A stretch of 64,000 nt of DNA from JAMXLO01 sp963791495. GTDB taxonomy: Bacteria; Pseudomonadota; Alphaproteobacteria; Acetobacterales; Acetobacteraceae. Made by a program: the position numbers and the translations under genes. The stretch's first letter is position 1. Each line of letters begins with the position of its first letter. The stretch is taken from assembly GCA_963791495.1 (NCBI GenBank), contig CAWBST010000017.1:310001-374000 (forward strand), in the 5' to 3' direction. Of the stretch, positions 8,363-16,774 are shown piece by piece. The notes beneath the pieces were generated by a model. It was given only the letters and a program-made list of their open reading frames with translations. It made no database searches and was not told where the DNA came from.

Positions 8363-9507
8363 CGTGTTCTCCTATGATGTGACGTTGACTGGAGCTGTCG
8401 GCGGTTTCGTACTGCCGAGATAACCGATGGCAATTTCTTCATTTGCGTTGCCTGCCCAGCCTTTTTGGCGTCTACACTTCTTTCATACGCGAATGGTCTG
8501 CCCTCGCATCGAGACCTGGATCAACCGGGCAACATGTCGCCCTCGCCGACTGGAAAATCCGAGCAAACTTCGCCCGGATTATCTCTTCAACGGCGAGACC
8601 TGATTAGGAGGTTGTCGGCTATGTGTTCTGCGACGGCCGACTTGATCGGGCTATGCCAACTTCTTGGCTAGCCGCTCGTTGAGAATTTTCCCAACGGTGA
8701 ATGGCACGATCACAGCCTAGCTTCCAAGAAGCGGTCGACTCTCGTCAAAGCATCTTGGGGAGCATTCGAGCAACGAAGATTCCCTTCAGCGCTCACCGCA
8801 CAGCTCGCACACAAATTGGATGTAGATCTGAGGGGAAGCATGCAGATTTTCAAAGTTCCGCTTCTCCTGGCGCCCGGAATACTTCGCAATCCCGGTTCGA
8901 GTTGAGGGCGGAGTATATATCAGGTCTGGCGGCGGTTGGCCAGGAAAAACGTTGCTGTAGACGACTATGATGTCCCATCAGCGCAAAACGACGGGGCGTC
9001 TCATTCCTCAGAACGCCGGTCCTTGAGAGCGCTCCGACGAGAGCGCAATCCTCCGAAAGAAGCCAGGACATGCAGAGGTCTTAATGCAACGAGTGGGGAT
9101 TTTTCAAACCCAATGCTTCCGACACCCGGCGCATGACCCATGCGGACCAGACGCTTCGACAAGCCTCCTTGCACCGATTGACCTCAGACGACGCTGGATG
9201 GCTGCGGAGGGACATTGGCTCTTGCAATAACGGCGCGCTGACGCTGTTTTTGCGTCTTGCATCGCCACTCCGCGTGATCGGGTTTGTCACGTCTCAACGC
9301 AGCCGGATCGCGCTGCATTTACATAGCAATTGCGCCTGCGCGACGAGGCCGTCGCGCCCAACGGCCACGCGTGCGACGCGGATCAACAAGTCCGTGAAGA
9401 AAGCGGGTTGAAGTAACACAGCCTCTTCCCATTAAAGGTGCTCTCGCGATATCTGCGCGGGTATTGGGCACCTTGCTCCTTAACGGCTGTCTTGAGGTGG
9501 ATGATCT
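8363..9507. other. Gene-poor stretch of about 1.1 kb
   Basis: No frame on either strand shows recognisable protein features. Candidate frames of 60-90 codons at 8465-8671, 8701-8970 and 9133-9411 lack Shine-Dalgarno sequences, and their composition is unlike the neighbours. The stretch looks less GC-rich than the flanks. Only an inverted pair AAGGTGC (9435-9441) / GCACCTT (9468-9474) in front of the next gene is notable. It may be decayed foreign DNA. Confidence 0.5.
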
Positions 9508-9759
9508 ATGGAAAGTGAGTCTCTACGCGAGCGCTCCATACAGGAACTTCTGGAGCGCGCGGCCGAATTTGACAGAATGGCGGCAAGGGCCAGAACCAGG
9601 GAGACGAAGAACTGGATGAAGTCCTTCGCCGCGCGCTTTCGCACATTGGCCGCATGGCGCGCCTCCAAGGGTCAGCGCGACGAGGAACTATCCACTGCTG
9701 CTCCGGTCGAGATGCCGATGCATCCTTCTCGCAGATCGGCTCGCCGCGAACATCTCTAG
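9508..9759 (+). CDS. Small helical RAAEFD-type protein
   Basis: 83 residues, mostly alpha-helical and charged. The core reads QELLERAAEFDRMAARA, then a gap, then FAARFRTLAAWRAS, forming a predicted two-helix hairpin. A clear paralog of this core is encoded at 28424-28798 (QELLLRAAEFDGMAASA and LAARFRVMAAGRA). Proteins of this type are frequent in alphaproteobacteria but have no assigned function known to me. The ATG at 9508 has GAGGTGGA six bases upstream, which makes translation credible. The tail (MHPSRRSARREHL) is basic. Confidence 0.66.
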   Translation: MESESLRERSIQELLERAAEFDRMAARARTRETKNWMKSFAARFRTLAAWRASKGQRDEELSTAAPVEMPMHPSRRSARREHL

Positions 9760-9803
9760 CGCTTGTCTCAACATCAACGGTTACGCGTAGCGGACAATTC
9801 CTT

Positions 9804-9965
9804 GTGGAAGACCAAGCGCAAGAGCACTGGCAGTTACTGGCCGACGCCGCGAGAAGGGTTGCCGATATCATACAAGACCCGATCGGCAAGCGAGCCATGA
9901 TGGAGGTTGCTGTCTCTTGCGAGCGATTGGCGGGCAAAATCAGAAGCTGTCCAGGTAGTGCGTGA
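9804..9965 (+). CDS. Very small helical protein (AEHW/DPxxKRxMxEVA type)
   Basis: About 53 residues from a GTG at 9804: QEHWQLLADAARRVADIIQD, then PIGKRAMMEVAVSCERLAGK. The pattern of two amphipathic helices separated by a DP turn is shared by many small alphaproteobacterial proteins of unknown role. The start is uncertain because no clear Shine-Dalgarno is seen and the same frame is open further upstream. It directly follows the RAAEFD-type gene, and the two may be one transcript. Confidence 0.45.
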   Translation: MEDQAQEHWQLLADAARRVADIIQDPIGKRAMMEVAVSCERLAGKIRSCPGSA

Positions 9966-10200
9966 CTACACGACTCACCTGGCCAACGATGTGTGGGGAA
10001 ACACCTGAACACGCCTAACTCGTCGAAAACCGCTGCTGCGCCAGCGCTGGATACTCCGCTCGAACGCTAATGGGGATGTCGGGTCACCGGTCGAGACCGC
10101 GCTCGGGCACATGCTGCCGCCGGGGGCACAGGGGCGAAGTTTCCCAGGGTTGCCGAAAGTGCGGTAAGCCAGGATGGCAAGAACCGAGGAAGCGTATCCA

Positions 10201-11439
10201 ATGGACGGCAGCGGCGCGTACGCGAGGAGCGTGGAGACGCGCACATCCTGGGTGGTCGCCACCGTGGCGCTCATCGTGCTCAGCGTGTCATACGGCGCAC
10301 CGCTCACCACCGTGGTGGCACTGAAGCCGATCGCCGAGGAGTTCGGTGCGACGCGTTCGGCTCCCGCGCTGGCCGTGGCGCTGACCTTCATTGGTGCCGG
10401 CTGTGGCGGCATCGCGATGGGATGGCTGGCCGAGCGCATCGGCGTGCGTGCGGTGGTGGTGTTCGGCGGTGCTATGATTGGCACCGGCCTGACGATTGCA
10501 TCACTGGGCGGACTGACTCAGCTCTACATCAGCAGCTTCCTGCTGGTCGGACTGCTCGGCGCGGGCGGCATGTTCGCGCCGCTGATGACCTATGTCAGCC
10601 GCTGGTTCGACGTTCGCCGCGGCACAGCGATCGCGCTGATCTCTGCCGGTCAGTACGTCGCGGGGGCGCTATGGCCGCCGCTGTTCCAGTTCGGCGTGTA
10701 TGCGATCGGCTGGCGCCACACGATGCTGGTGTATGCAGTGTTCGTCGTGGTGATGATCATGCCGCTGGCGGCGCTGTTCCTGCGACAGCCACCGCAGGAT
10801 GCGGCGCCCGGCGGTGTTCACGCAGGACCGCGCGTCGGCGCAAAGGTGCTCGGCCTGCCGCCCAATCTTGTTCTGGCAGCGCTGGCGTTCGCCACCTTCT
10901 GCTGCTGCATGACGATGTCGATGCCGATGGCGCACATGGTGGCGTTCTGCAGCGACATCGGCATCGCACCGACACAGGGTGCGGCGATGCTGTCGGTGCT
11001 GCTCGGCTCGGCGTTCTTCGCACGGCAATTCTGGGGTTGGCTGGCTGACCGGGTTGGCGGCCTGCGTACCATCCTGTGGGCGTCCGCGGCACAGGCGACG
11101 GCGATGGCTGGGTTCCTGGTGACACAGGACGAGATCGGGCTGTTCACCATTTCCGCGGTGTTCGGCTTCGGTTTCGGCGGGCTGATCCCCGGCTACGTGC
11201 TGGCGGTGCGGGATCTGTTTCCCGCATCGGAGGCAAGCTGGCGCATCCCCACCATGTTGTTTCCGGGCTCACTTGGCATGGCGGGGGGCGGCTGGCTGGC
11301 TGGCGTCATGTACGACCGGTTTGCGTTCTATGCCCCGGCGTTCGCTGTCGGCGTCGTGTTCAACCTGCTGAACCTGGCTGTGATCGGGGCGCTGGTCCTG
11401 CGGCATCGACCTCCACGGCTATCTTCGGCCCTGGCATGA
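10201..11439 (+). CDS. Major facilitator superfamily transporter
   Basis: 412 residues with twelve predicted membrane helices. Visible motifs include the loop 2-3 signature GMGWLAERIGVRAVVVFGG (MFS motif A region) and its weaker repeat GWLADRVGGLRTI between helices 8 and 9. The oxalate/formate or monocarboxylate porter branch is plausible from LTTVVALKPIAEEFGATRS and FAPLMTYVSRWFDVRRGTA, but the substrate cannot be read from sequence. The ATG at 10201 is preferred over 10174 because GAGGA lies about ten bases upstream. The gene is monocistronic and convergent with the membrane-protein gene on the right. Confidence 0.86.
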   Translation: MDGSGAYARSVETRTSWVVATVALIVLSVSYGAPLTTVVALKPIAEEFGATRSAPALAVALTFIGAGCGGIAMGWLAERIGVRAVVVFGGAMIGTGLTIASLGGLTQLYISSFLLVGLLGAGGMFAPLMTYVSRWFDVRRGTAIALISAGQYVAGALWPPLFQFGVYAIGWRHTMLVYAVFVVVMIMPLAALFLRQPPQDAAPGGVHAGPRVGAKVLGLPPNLVLAALAFATFCCCMTMSMPMAHMVAFCSDIGIAPTQGAAMLSVLLGSAFFARQFWGWLADRVGGLRTILWASAAQATAMAGFLVTQDEIGLFTISAVFGFGFGGLIPGYVLAVRDLFPASEASWRIPTMLFPGSLGMAGGGWLAGVMYDRFAFYAPAFAVGVVFNLLNLAVIGALVLRHRPPRLSSALA

Positions 11440-11468
11440 GCTCAATGCCTCTGTCCGGATGAACTAGA

Positions 11469-11933
11469 CTAAGGCGCCGAACACTTCCGATCATTGCCAC
11501 GATACGCCGCTCCCCACGGACCGGAGGGATCGCGCGGCGGCGCCGAATGCAGCAGGCGCGTCGTCGTCACAACCGCAGCAACCGCGGCCACCAGTGCCGC
11601 CGCAAGCCATTTGGTCCCCGGATCGTACCAGTCAGTGCGAACCAGCAGCAGGAACACGACGGACACACCCACCAACATGCCGCCCATGCGCGTGCCGCGC
11701 CGCATCGCCAGCACGGTAAGCACCACGAACACCACATAGAGCGCGATCGCGGCCGCACGCAGCACCTCGAAGGCACGCCACATCAGCGTGGCGATCATCT
11801 CGTCCAGGAAGCGGACGGCAGACGCAATGGCGGCCTCGCAGGCCGCGAGGAACTGCTGCGGCCCGATCGCGTACACCGCCGCCGCGAGCACAATGCCGCC
11901 CACCCAGACGAGTGCGATGACTCTTCGGTCCAA
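11469..11933 (-). CDS. Hypothetical small membrane protein
   Basis: About 154 residues from a TTG at 11933, which has GAGG six bases upstream and begins just before the first hydrophobic segment (RVIALVWVGGIVLAAAVYAI). Three further predicted membrane helices follow (AIALYVVFVVLTVLAM, MLVGVSVVFLLLV, WLAAALVAAVAAVV), and the tail is Pro/Gly-rich and probably disordered. No family was recognised. It starts 8 bp after the SDR stop codon, so both are likely on one mRNA. Confidence 0.6.
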   Translation of the reverse strand: MDRRVIALVWVGGIVLAAAVYAIGPQQFLAACEAAIASAVRFLDEMIATLMWRAFEVLRAAAIALYVVFVVLTVLAMRRGTRMGGMLVGVSVVFLLLVRTDWYDPGTKWLAAALVAAVAAVVTTTRLLHSAPPRDPSGPWGAAYRGNDRKCSAP

Positions 11934-11941
11934 GTGATGCC

Positions 11942-12634
11942 TCAGAACCGCTCGACCCAGGGACGCAGTTCCACCTCCCAGGTCCAGGCGCTGCGCGGCT
12001 GCTGCACGACGTGCCAATAGCTCGCGGCAATCGCGTCGGGATCGAGCATGCTGTCCGGCTTGTCCGGCGGCTCCGTCCGCCCCGGATTGCGGATGCCGCC
12101 ATCGATGACGAAGTGCGCGACGTGGATGCCCTGCGGCGCCAGTTCGCGCGCCATGCTCTGCGCCAAGCCGCGCAACGCGAACTTGCCCATCGCGAACGGC
12201 GCCGACAGAGGGTAGCCCTTCACCGATGCTGACGCGCCGGTGAACAGGATCGCACCCGAGCCGCGCGGCAGCATGTTGCGCGCCGCGTGCTGGCCGACCA
12301 GGAAGCCGGCATACGCGCTGACGGCGATCGCACGCGCCACTGCCTCGGGATCGAGCTCGGCGATCGGTCCGCGCGCACGGGCAGACGCGTTGTAGACCAC
12401 TACGTCGGGCACGCCCTGAGTCGCGATCACCGCGTCGAACAGGCCGCCGACCTCCTCGGGCTCCGCCGCCTCACAGGCGAACGTATTGGCGGCGGTCTCG
12501 CGCGCCAGGCCGGCAAGCCGGTCGGGGTTGCGCGACGCCAGCGCCACCTGCACGCCGTTGCGTGCGAACAGCCGCGCCAGCGAGGCGCTCAGGCCGCTCC
12601 CCACTCCTACGATCAGGGCCGATCGTACCTCCAT
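11942..12634 (-). CDS. Short-chain dehydrogenase/reductase-like protein with Phe in place of catalytic Tyr
   Basis: 230 residues with a Rossmann fold. The glycine motif is GVGSGLSASLARLFA near residue 9, a basic NADP-type residue pair follows (ASRNPDRL), and VVYNAS marks the NNAG-like strand. The usual YxxxK is replaced by FAMGK in SAPFAMGKFALRG, so the catalytic Tyr is Phe while the Lys and the preceding Ser (TGASAS) are present. A branch of alphaproteobacterial SDR-like proteins shares this substitution as far as I recall, so the activity is uncertain. The start at 12634 has GGAGGG upstream. It is divergent from the acyl-CoA ligase gene (gap about 90 bp). Confidence 0.8.
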   Translation of the reverse strand: MEVRSALIVGVGSGLSASLARLFARNGVQVALASRNPDRLAGLARETAANTFACEAAEPEEVGGLFDAVIATQGVPDVVVYNASARARGPIAELDPEAVARAIAVSAYAGFLVGQHAARNMLPRGSGAILFTGASASVKGYPLSAPFAMGKFALRGLAQSMARELAPQGIHVAHFVIDGGIRNPGRTEPPDKPDSMLDPDAIAASYWHVVQQPRSAWTWEVELRPWVERF

Positions 12635-12723
12635 CGCACACCCTCCACTTGTTCCGTCCCGACGCCTATCATCGCCCGAAACAGCGGCGAGCATAACCCT
12701 CGTCCGCACAACGGAGGCACGTC

Positions 12724-14367
12724 ATGCTGGGATTGATGCAACAGCAGCCGCTTCTGATCTCGTCGCTGCTCGCCCATGCGGCGCGGCATCACGGCAAGGC
12801 GGAGGTCGTCTGTGCCACCGGAACGGGTGCCACGCATCACACGACATGGGCGGAGACCGAGCGCGGCTCCCGGCGGCTTGTGCGTGTGCTGCGAGGGCTC
12901 GGTGTGCAGGCGCAGGACCGCGTCGGCACACTCGCCTGGAACGATTACCGGCATCTCGAGGTCTACTACGCCACGTCCGGCATGCAGGCGATCTGCCACA
13001 CGATCAATCCGCGCCTCGCACCGGATGACATCGCCTACATCATCAATCATGCCGGCGACAGCGTGCTGTTTGTCGACCCAGGATTTGCGCCGCTGATCTG
13101 CGCCATCGCCGCGCGGATCAAGGACAGCGTGCGCACCGTGGTGCTGATGACCGATGCGGCATCCATGCCGGCGCTCGACCTGCCGGGCGGCATGCGCCTG
13201 CTCTGCTACGACGAGTTGATGGCGGCTGCCGACGACGACTACACGTGGCCCAGCTTCGATGAGAATACCGCGAGCGCGCTCTGCTACACCTCGGGCACCA
13301 CGGGGCGGCCGAAGGGCGTACTGTACAGCCACCGCTCCACGGTGATCCACGCCTACGCGATCGCGCTGCCGGATGTGCTCGATCTGCGCACCACCAGCCG
13401 CATTCTGCCGGTGGTGCCGATGTTCCACGTCAACGCCTGGGGGATACCGTACGCCACGGCGCTGACCGGTGCGGCGCTGGTGCTGCCTGGGCGGCATCTC
13501 GACGGCGTCAGCCTGGCCCGCCTGCTCAACCAGGAGCGCGTGACGATGACCTGCGGCGTGCCGACCGTCTGGCTCGGCCTGTTGCAGCACCTCCGCACGA
13601 GCGGCGAGAAGCTGGCAACGGTGAAGCGCATCATGACCGGCGGTTCCGCTACGCCGCCGCTGCTGATCGAGGCGTTCCGCGACGAGTTCGGCGTCGCCGT
13701 CGAGCATGGCTGGGGCATGACGGAACTCAGCCCGGTCGGCACCTACAATGCGCCGAAGCCGGCGCAGGTCGGTCTGACCGGCGAACCGGCGGTGCGCCAC
13801 ATGCTGAAGCAGGGGCGTGTCCTCGCCGGCATCGACATGAAGATCGTCGATGGTGACGGCCGCGAACTCCCCTGGGACGGCAAACAGTTCGGCGATCTGC
13901 TGGTCCGCGGTCCGTGGGTGTGCAGCGGCTACTTCGGCGAGGCGCCGGGCAGCGCATGCGACGCCGACGGCTGGTTTGCCACCGGCGATGTCGCGACGAT
14001 CGATCCCGACGGCTTCATGGAGATCACCGACCGCTCCAAGGACGTGATCAAATCCGGCGGAGAGTGGATCAGTTCGATCACGCTGGAGAACATCGCCGTC
14101 TCGCATCCCGACGTGGCCGAGGCGGCGGTCGTCGCGGCGCGCCACCCGAAGTGGGACGAGCGGCCGTTGCTGCTGGTGGTCGCCCGGCCGGGTCACACGG
14201 TCGATCCGGATTCCGTGCTGCAACTCTACCAGGGCCAGGTCGCAAAGTGGTGGCTGCCCGACGCCGTCGTGGTGGTGGACGAGCTGCCGCATACCGCCAC
14301 CGGCAAGCTGCTGAAGACGGAACTGCGCGGCCGCTATCGCGACTACTATCAACCAAAAGCTACCTAG
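12724..14367 (+). CDS. Medium/long-chain fatty acid-CoA ligase (AMP-binding, AlkK-like)
   Basis: 547 residues of the ANL adenylating superfamily. The P-loop-like AMP motif is CYTSGTTGRPKGVLYSHRS (about residues 186-204). The aromatic binding loop GWGMTELSP is near residue 325, the hinge motif DGFMEITDRSKDVIKSGGEW near 430, and the catalytic Lys of TATGKLLKTEL near the end. It forms acyl-CoA from a fatty acid, ATP and CoA. The size and VPMFHVNAWG segment suit the medium-chain AlkK type. The start has GGAGG six bases upstream. No terminator is obvious before gltA. Confidence 0.87.
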   Translation: MLGLMQQQPLLISSLLAHAARHHGKAEVVCATGTGATHHTTWAETERGSRRLVRVLRGLGVQAQDRVGTLAWNDYRHLEVYYATSGMQAICHTINPRLAPDDIAYIINHAGDSVLFVDPGFAPLICAIAARIKDSVRTVVLMTDAASMPALDLPGGMRLLCYDELMAAADDDYTWPSFDENTASALCYTSGTTGRPKGVLYSHRSTVIHAYAIALPDVLDLRTTSRILPVVPMFHVNAWGIPYATALTGAALVLPGRHLDGVSLARLLNQERVTMTCGVPTVWLGLLQHLRTSGEKLATVKRIMTGGSATPPLLIEAFRDEFGVAVEHGWGMTELSPVGTYNAPKPAQVGLTGEPAVRHMLKQGRVLAGIDMKIVDGDGRELPWDGKQFGDLLVRGPWVCSGYFGEAPGSACDADGWFATGDVATIDPDGFMEITDRSKDVIKSGGEWISSITLENIAVSHPDVAEAAVVAARHPKWDERPLLLVVARPGHTVDPDSVLQLYQGQVAKWWLPDAVVVVDELPHTATGKLLKTELRGRYRDYYQPKAT

Positions 14368-14462
14368 ACATTCCAGGGAGGGGCGGTCCAACCGCACGCA
14401 CACCGGATATTGCTGCGACCGCGAAGGTTGCGTCCGGTGGCAGTCCGCCATAATTTTGCAGC

Positions 14463-14488
14463 AAGCACCGCCGGAGCGGCAGGTGCTT
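14463..14488. terminator. GC hairpin between acyl-CoA ligase and gltA
   Basis: AAGCACC-GCC pairs with GGC-A-GGTGCTT across a five-base loop, about 10 base pairs with one bulged A. It lies about 38 bp before the gltA start and has no following T-run. It may end the upstream transcript or be a leader structure of gltA. Confidence 0.4.
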
Positions 14489-14526
14489 GACGGTTTGTCA
14501 CACCCATCGGCAACAGGAACATGCGC

Positions 14527-15834
14527 ATGAGCGGTTCGGCCAAACGGTCCATCACCGTCTCGCTTGACGGATCAAACAAGTCGAGCAGCCTGCCGCTGAT
14601 CGACGGCACGATCGGACCGGCGGTCGCCGACATCCGCAAGCTGTACGCCGACCTGGGAATCTTCACATACGATCCGGGTTACGGTGCCACGGCATCGTGC
14701 GACAGCAAGATCACCTACATCGACGGCGATGAAGGCATCCTGCTGTACCGCGGCTATCCGATCGAGCAACTGGCCGAGAAATCGAATTTTCTCGAGATCT
14801 GCTACCTGCTGATCAACGGCGAACTGCCCAATGCCAAGCAGCGCGAGGAGTTCGACCTTGGCGTGATGCGGCACACCATGCTGCACGAGCAGATCCGCCA
14901 GTTTTACAACGGCTTCCGGCGCGACGCGCATCCGATGGCGGTGATGTGCGGCGTGGTCGGCGCTCTCTCCGCATTCTATCACGACAGCCTCGACATTCAC
15001 GATCCCGAGAGCAGGCGCATCAGCGCGTTCCGCCTGATCGCCAAGGTGCCGACGATCGCCGCCTGGGCCTACAAGTATTCGGTCGGCCAGCCATTCATCT
15101 ATCCACGCAACGATCTGTCGTACGCCGAGAACTTCCTCCACATGTTCCACGCCGTGCCGGCGGAGCCGTACAAAGTGAACCCGGTGCTGTCGCGCGCGAT
15201 GGACCTGATCATGATCCTGCACGCGGACCATGAGCAGAATGCCTCGACCAGCACGGTGCGGCTGGCGGGTTCGACCGGCGCCAATCCGTTCGCCTGCATC
15301 GCTGCCGGCATCGCCAGCCTGTGGGGCCCCGCCCACGGCGGCGCCAACGAGGCGGTGCTGAAGATGCTGACCGAGATCGGCCACGTGAAGAACATTCCCG
15401 ATTTCCTGGAGGACGTGAAGGACCGGAACAACCACGCACGCCTGATGGGGTTCGGTCACCGCGTCTACAAGAACTACGATCCGCGGGCGCGTATCATCCA
15501 GAAGGCCTGCCACGACGTGCTGTCCGAACTCGGCATCAAGGGCGACCCGCTGCTCGATCTCGCGGTGGAACTCGAGAAGATTGCGCTGAACGACCGCTAC
15601 TTCGTCGAGCGGAAGCTGTATCCCAACGTGGATTTCTATTCCGGCATCATTCTGAAGGCGATGGGCTTTCCCACCAGCATGTTCACCGCGCTGTTCGCGG
15701 TTTCCCGCACTGTTGGCTGGGTCAGCCAGTGGCAGGAGATGATGGAGGACCCGCAGCAGCGGATCGGGCGTCCGCGCCAGATCTACACCGGAGCGCCGCA
15801 GCGAGACTACATCCCGCTTGAACGCCGGAGCTGA
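14527..15834 (+). CDS. gltA: Citrate synthase
   Basis: 435 residues, the full length of type II (hexameric, NADH-sensitive-type) bacterial citrate synthase. Key segments are ILHADHEQNASTSTVR and GFGHRVYKNYDPRARI, which carry the catalytic His residues, and the active-site Asp/Arg region VDFYSGIILKAMGFP. The enzyme condenses acetyl-CoA with oxaloacetate in the TCA cycle. AGGA sits 8 bases before the ATG at 14527 but only 2 bases before an ATG at 14521, so the later start is chosen. It is monocistronic, with about 300 bp of spacer on the 3' side. Confidence 0.95.
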   Translation: MSGSAKRSITVSLDGSNKSSSLPLIDGTIGPAVADIRKLYADLGIFTYDPGYGATASCDSKITYIDGDEGILLYRGYPIEQLAEKSNFLEICYLLINGELPNAKQREEFDLGVMRHTMLHEQIRQFYNGFRRDAHPMAVMCGVVGALSAFYHDSLDIHDPESRRISAFRLIAKVPTIAAWAYKYSVGQPFIYPRNDLSYAENFLHMFHAVPAEPYKVNPVLSRAMDLIMILHADHEQNASTSTVRLAGSTGANPFACIAAGIASLWGPAHGGANEAVLKMLTEIGHVKNIPDFLEDVKDRNNHARLMGFGHRVYKNYDPRARIIQKACHDVLSELGIKGDPLLDLAVELEKIALNDRYFVERKLYPNVDFYSGIILKAMGFPTSMFTALFAVSRTVGWVSQWQEMMEDPQQRIGRPRQIYTGAPQRDYIPLERRS

Positions 15835-16144
15835 TTGCGGCCCCGGATTTTTTAGCAACCGAAATTTACTCGCGACCGAACCGGTGGGAAATGTTATCCC
15901 CCCGGCGCGCTGATGTGTCGCCCGAGAATCGCTGGCCAACTCTCGGAACTCGTTTGATTTTCTGAGCCAGCCGCCGCATTCGAATTCCCAGACGCCACCG
16001 GTCGCGGAAGCCGTTTCCCGTCAATCTGCGCGCTATAATGTTAACCTTTGCTCAAGAATCTGGGGCTTACCTGCGGCTGTATGTGGTTATCCACACCTAT
16101 AGGTTGCATAATCTGCTGATGGTAAAACTTTTTGGGGAAGACCC
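15835..16144. other. 310-bp AT-richer spacer after gltA
   Basis: No gene. It contains several AT-rich tracts (GGATTTTTTAG, CTATAATGTTAAC, GGTAAAACTTTTTGG), a TATAAT hexamer at 16034-16039, a DnaA-box palindrome and a second palindrome near 16082-16104. The AT tracts and the DnaA box are unusual for this GC-rich window. GGGGAAGA before 16145 is the ribosome binding site of the next gene. Confidence 0.6.
16082..16104. promoter_or_regulatory. DnaA-box palindrome plus adjacent ACCTATAGGT palindrome
   Basis: TGTGGTTATCCACA at 16082-16095 is a TGTGG/CCACA inverted repeat that contains a perfect DnaA box (TTATCCACA, 16087-16095). Sharing one base with it, ACCTATAGGT (16095-16104) is a perfect 10-bp palindrome. 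They lie 40-60 bp upstream of the start at 16145, where an operator or initiator-protein site would act. Which protein binds is unknown. Confidence 0.45.
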
Positions 16145-16774
16145 ATGCACCCGTCCCAGTCGTTGGACTTGCTGGTAAAGGAACGCCTGAAGCAGTGGCC
16201 CCAGCGCCCTCCCGGCGTGAAGGCCGCCGCCCTTGGTCGTGATGCCTGGCTGCGTGGCCGCCCGTCAGATGACGTGGGCTACCATCCGTTCCTGAAGCTG
16301 CCTGGCAGCACGCGCTGGCGCACGCTGCCCGACGGACTGTGGTTGAACTTCGGCGGCACGCCGGATGATCCCTACGTGGACATTTTTGCGATAGAGGCCT
16401 GCGGGTCGCTCCAGAACCTGCTGGACAAACGCTCGCGCTTCGCCCCGAGCACGCACTCGTTGCTCGCCGTATGCCCGGTGCAGTGGTTGCTGTCCCCGGT
16501 GATGGCGGGAGATCCGACGCCTCGATGGCGGGTCACCGGCGTCCTGCGGCAGGAGCCGACGGTGCCGTTCGTCCTGCCGGTGCGCGATATGCACGTGCTC
16601 TACGGCTTGAAGCAGAAGCACTATCAGGGGTTCGCGCGCCACCAACTGCCGCACGCGCACGAATATTTCGCGCCGATGGACGCGCTGACCGCCTATGACG
16701 GCGACAAGAACCCCGATCTGCAGGCCCTGCTGGCACGCGCCTCAGCCACGGCCAATTTCCTCGACCCGCCGTGA
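16145..16774 (+). CDS. Conserved-looking hypothetical protein
   Basis: 209 residues, soluble, with no signal peptide or membrane segment. It is rich in Trp, Pro and Leu, with a segment GLWLNFGGTPDDPYVDIFAI and a His-rich stretch (HYQGFARHQLPHAHEYF) near the C-terminus. No family was recognised. The ATG follows GGGGAAGA by six bases, and the promoter region holds the palindromes described at 16082-16104. The last 33 bases overlap the convergent phosphodiesterase gene. Frame quality and the ribosome binding site make it very likely a real gene. Confidence 0.72.
   Translation: MHPSQSLDLLVKERLKQWPQRPPGVKAAALGRDAWLRGRPSDDVGYHPFLKLPGSTRWRTLPDGLWLNFGGTPDDPYVDIFAIEACGSLQNLLDKRSRFAPSTHSLLAVCPVQWLLSPVMAGDPTPRWRVTGVLRQEPTVPFVLPVRDMHVLYGLKQKHYQGFARHQLPHAHEYFAPMDALTAYDGDKNPDLQALLARASATANFLDPP

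Noticed and set aside
12613..14451. Minus-strand open frame of about 610 codons over the acyl-CoA ligase
   Set aside because: The plus strand carries all ANL motifs; the reverse frame is a His/Arg/Gly-rich shadow.
15835..16144. Chromosome origin of replication
   Set aside because: Only one perfect DnaA box, no cluster of boxes and no dnaA, parA or gidA neighbour; kept only as a regulatory observation.
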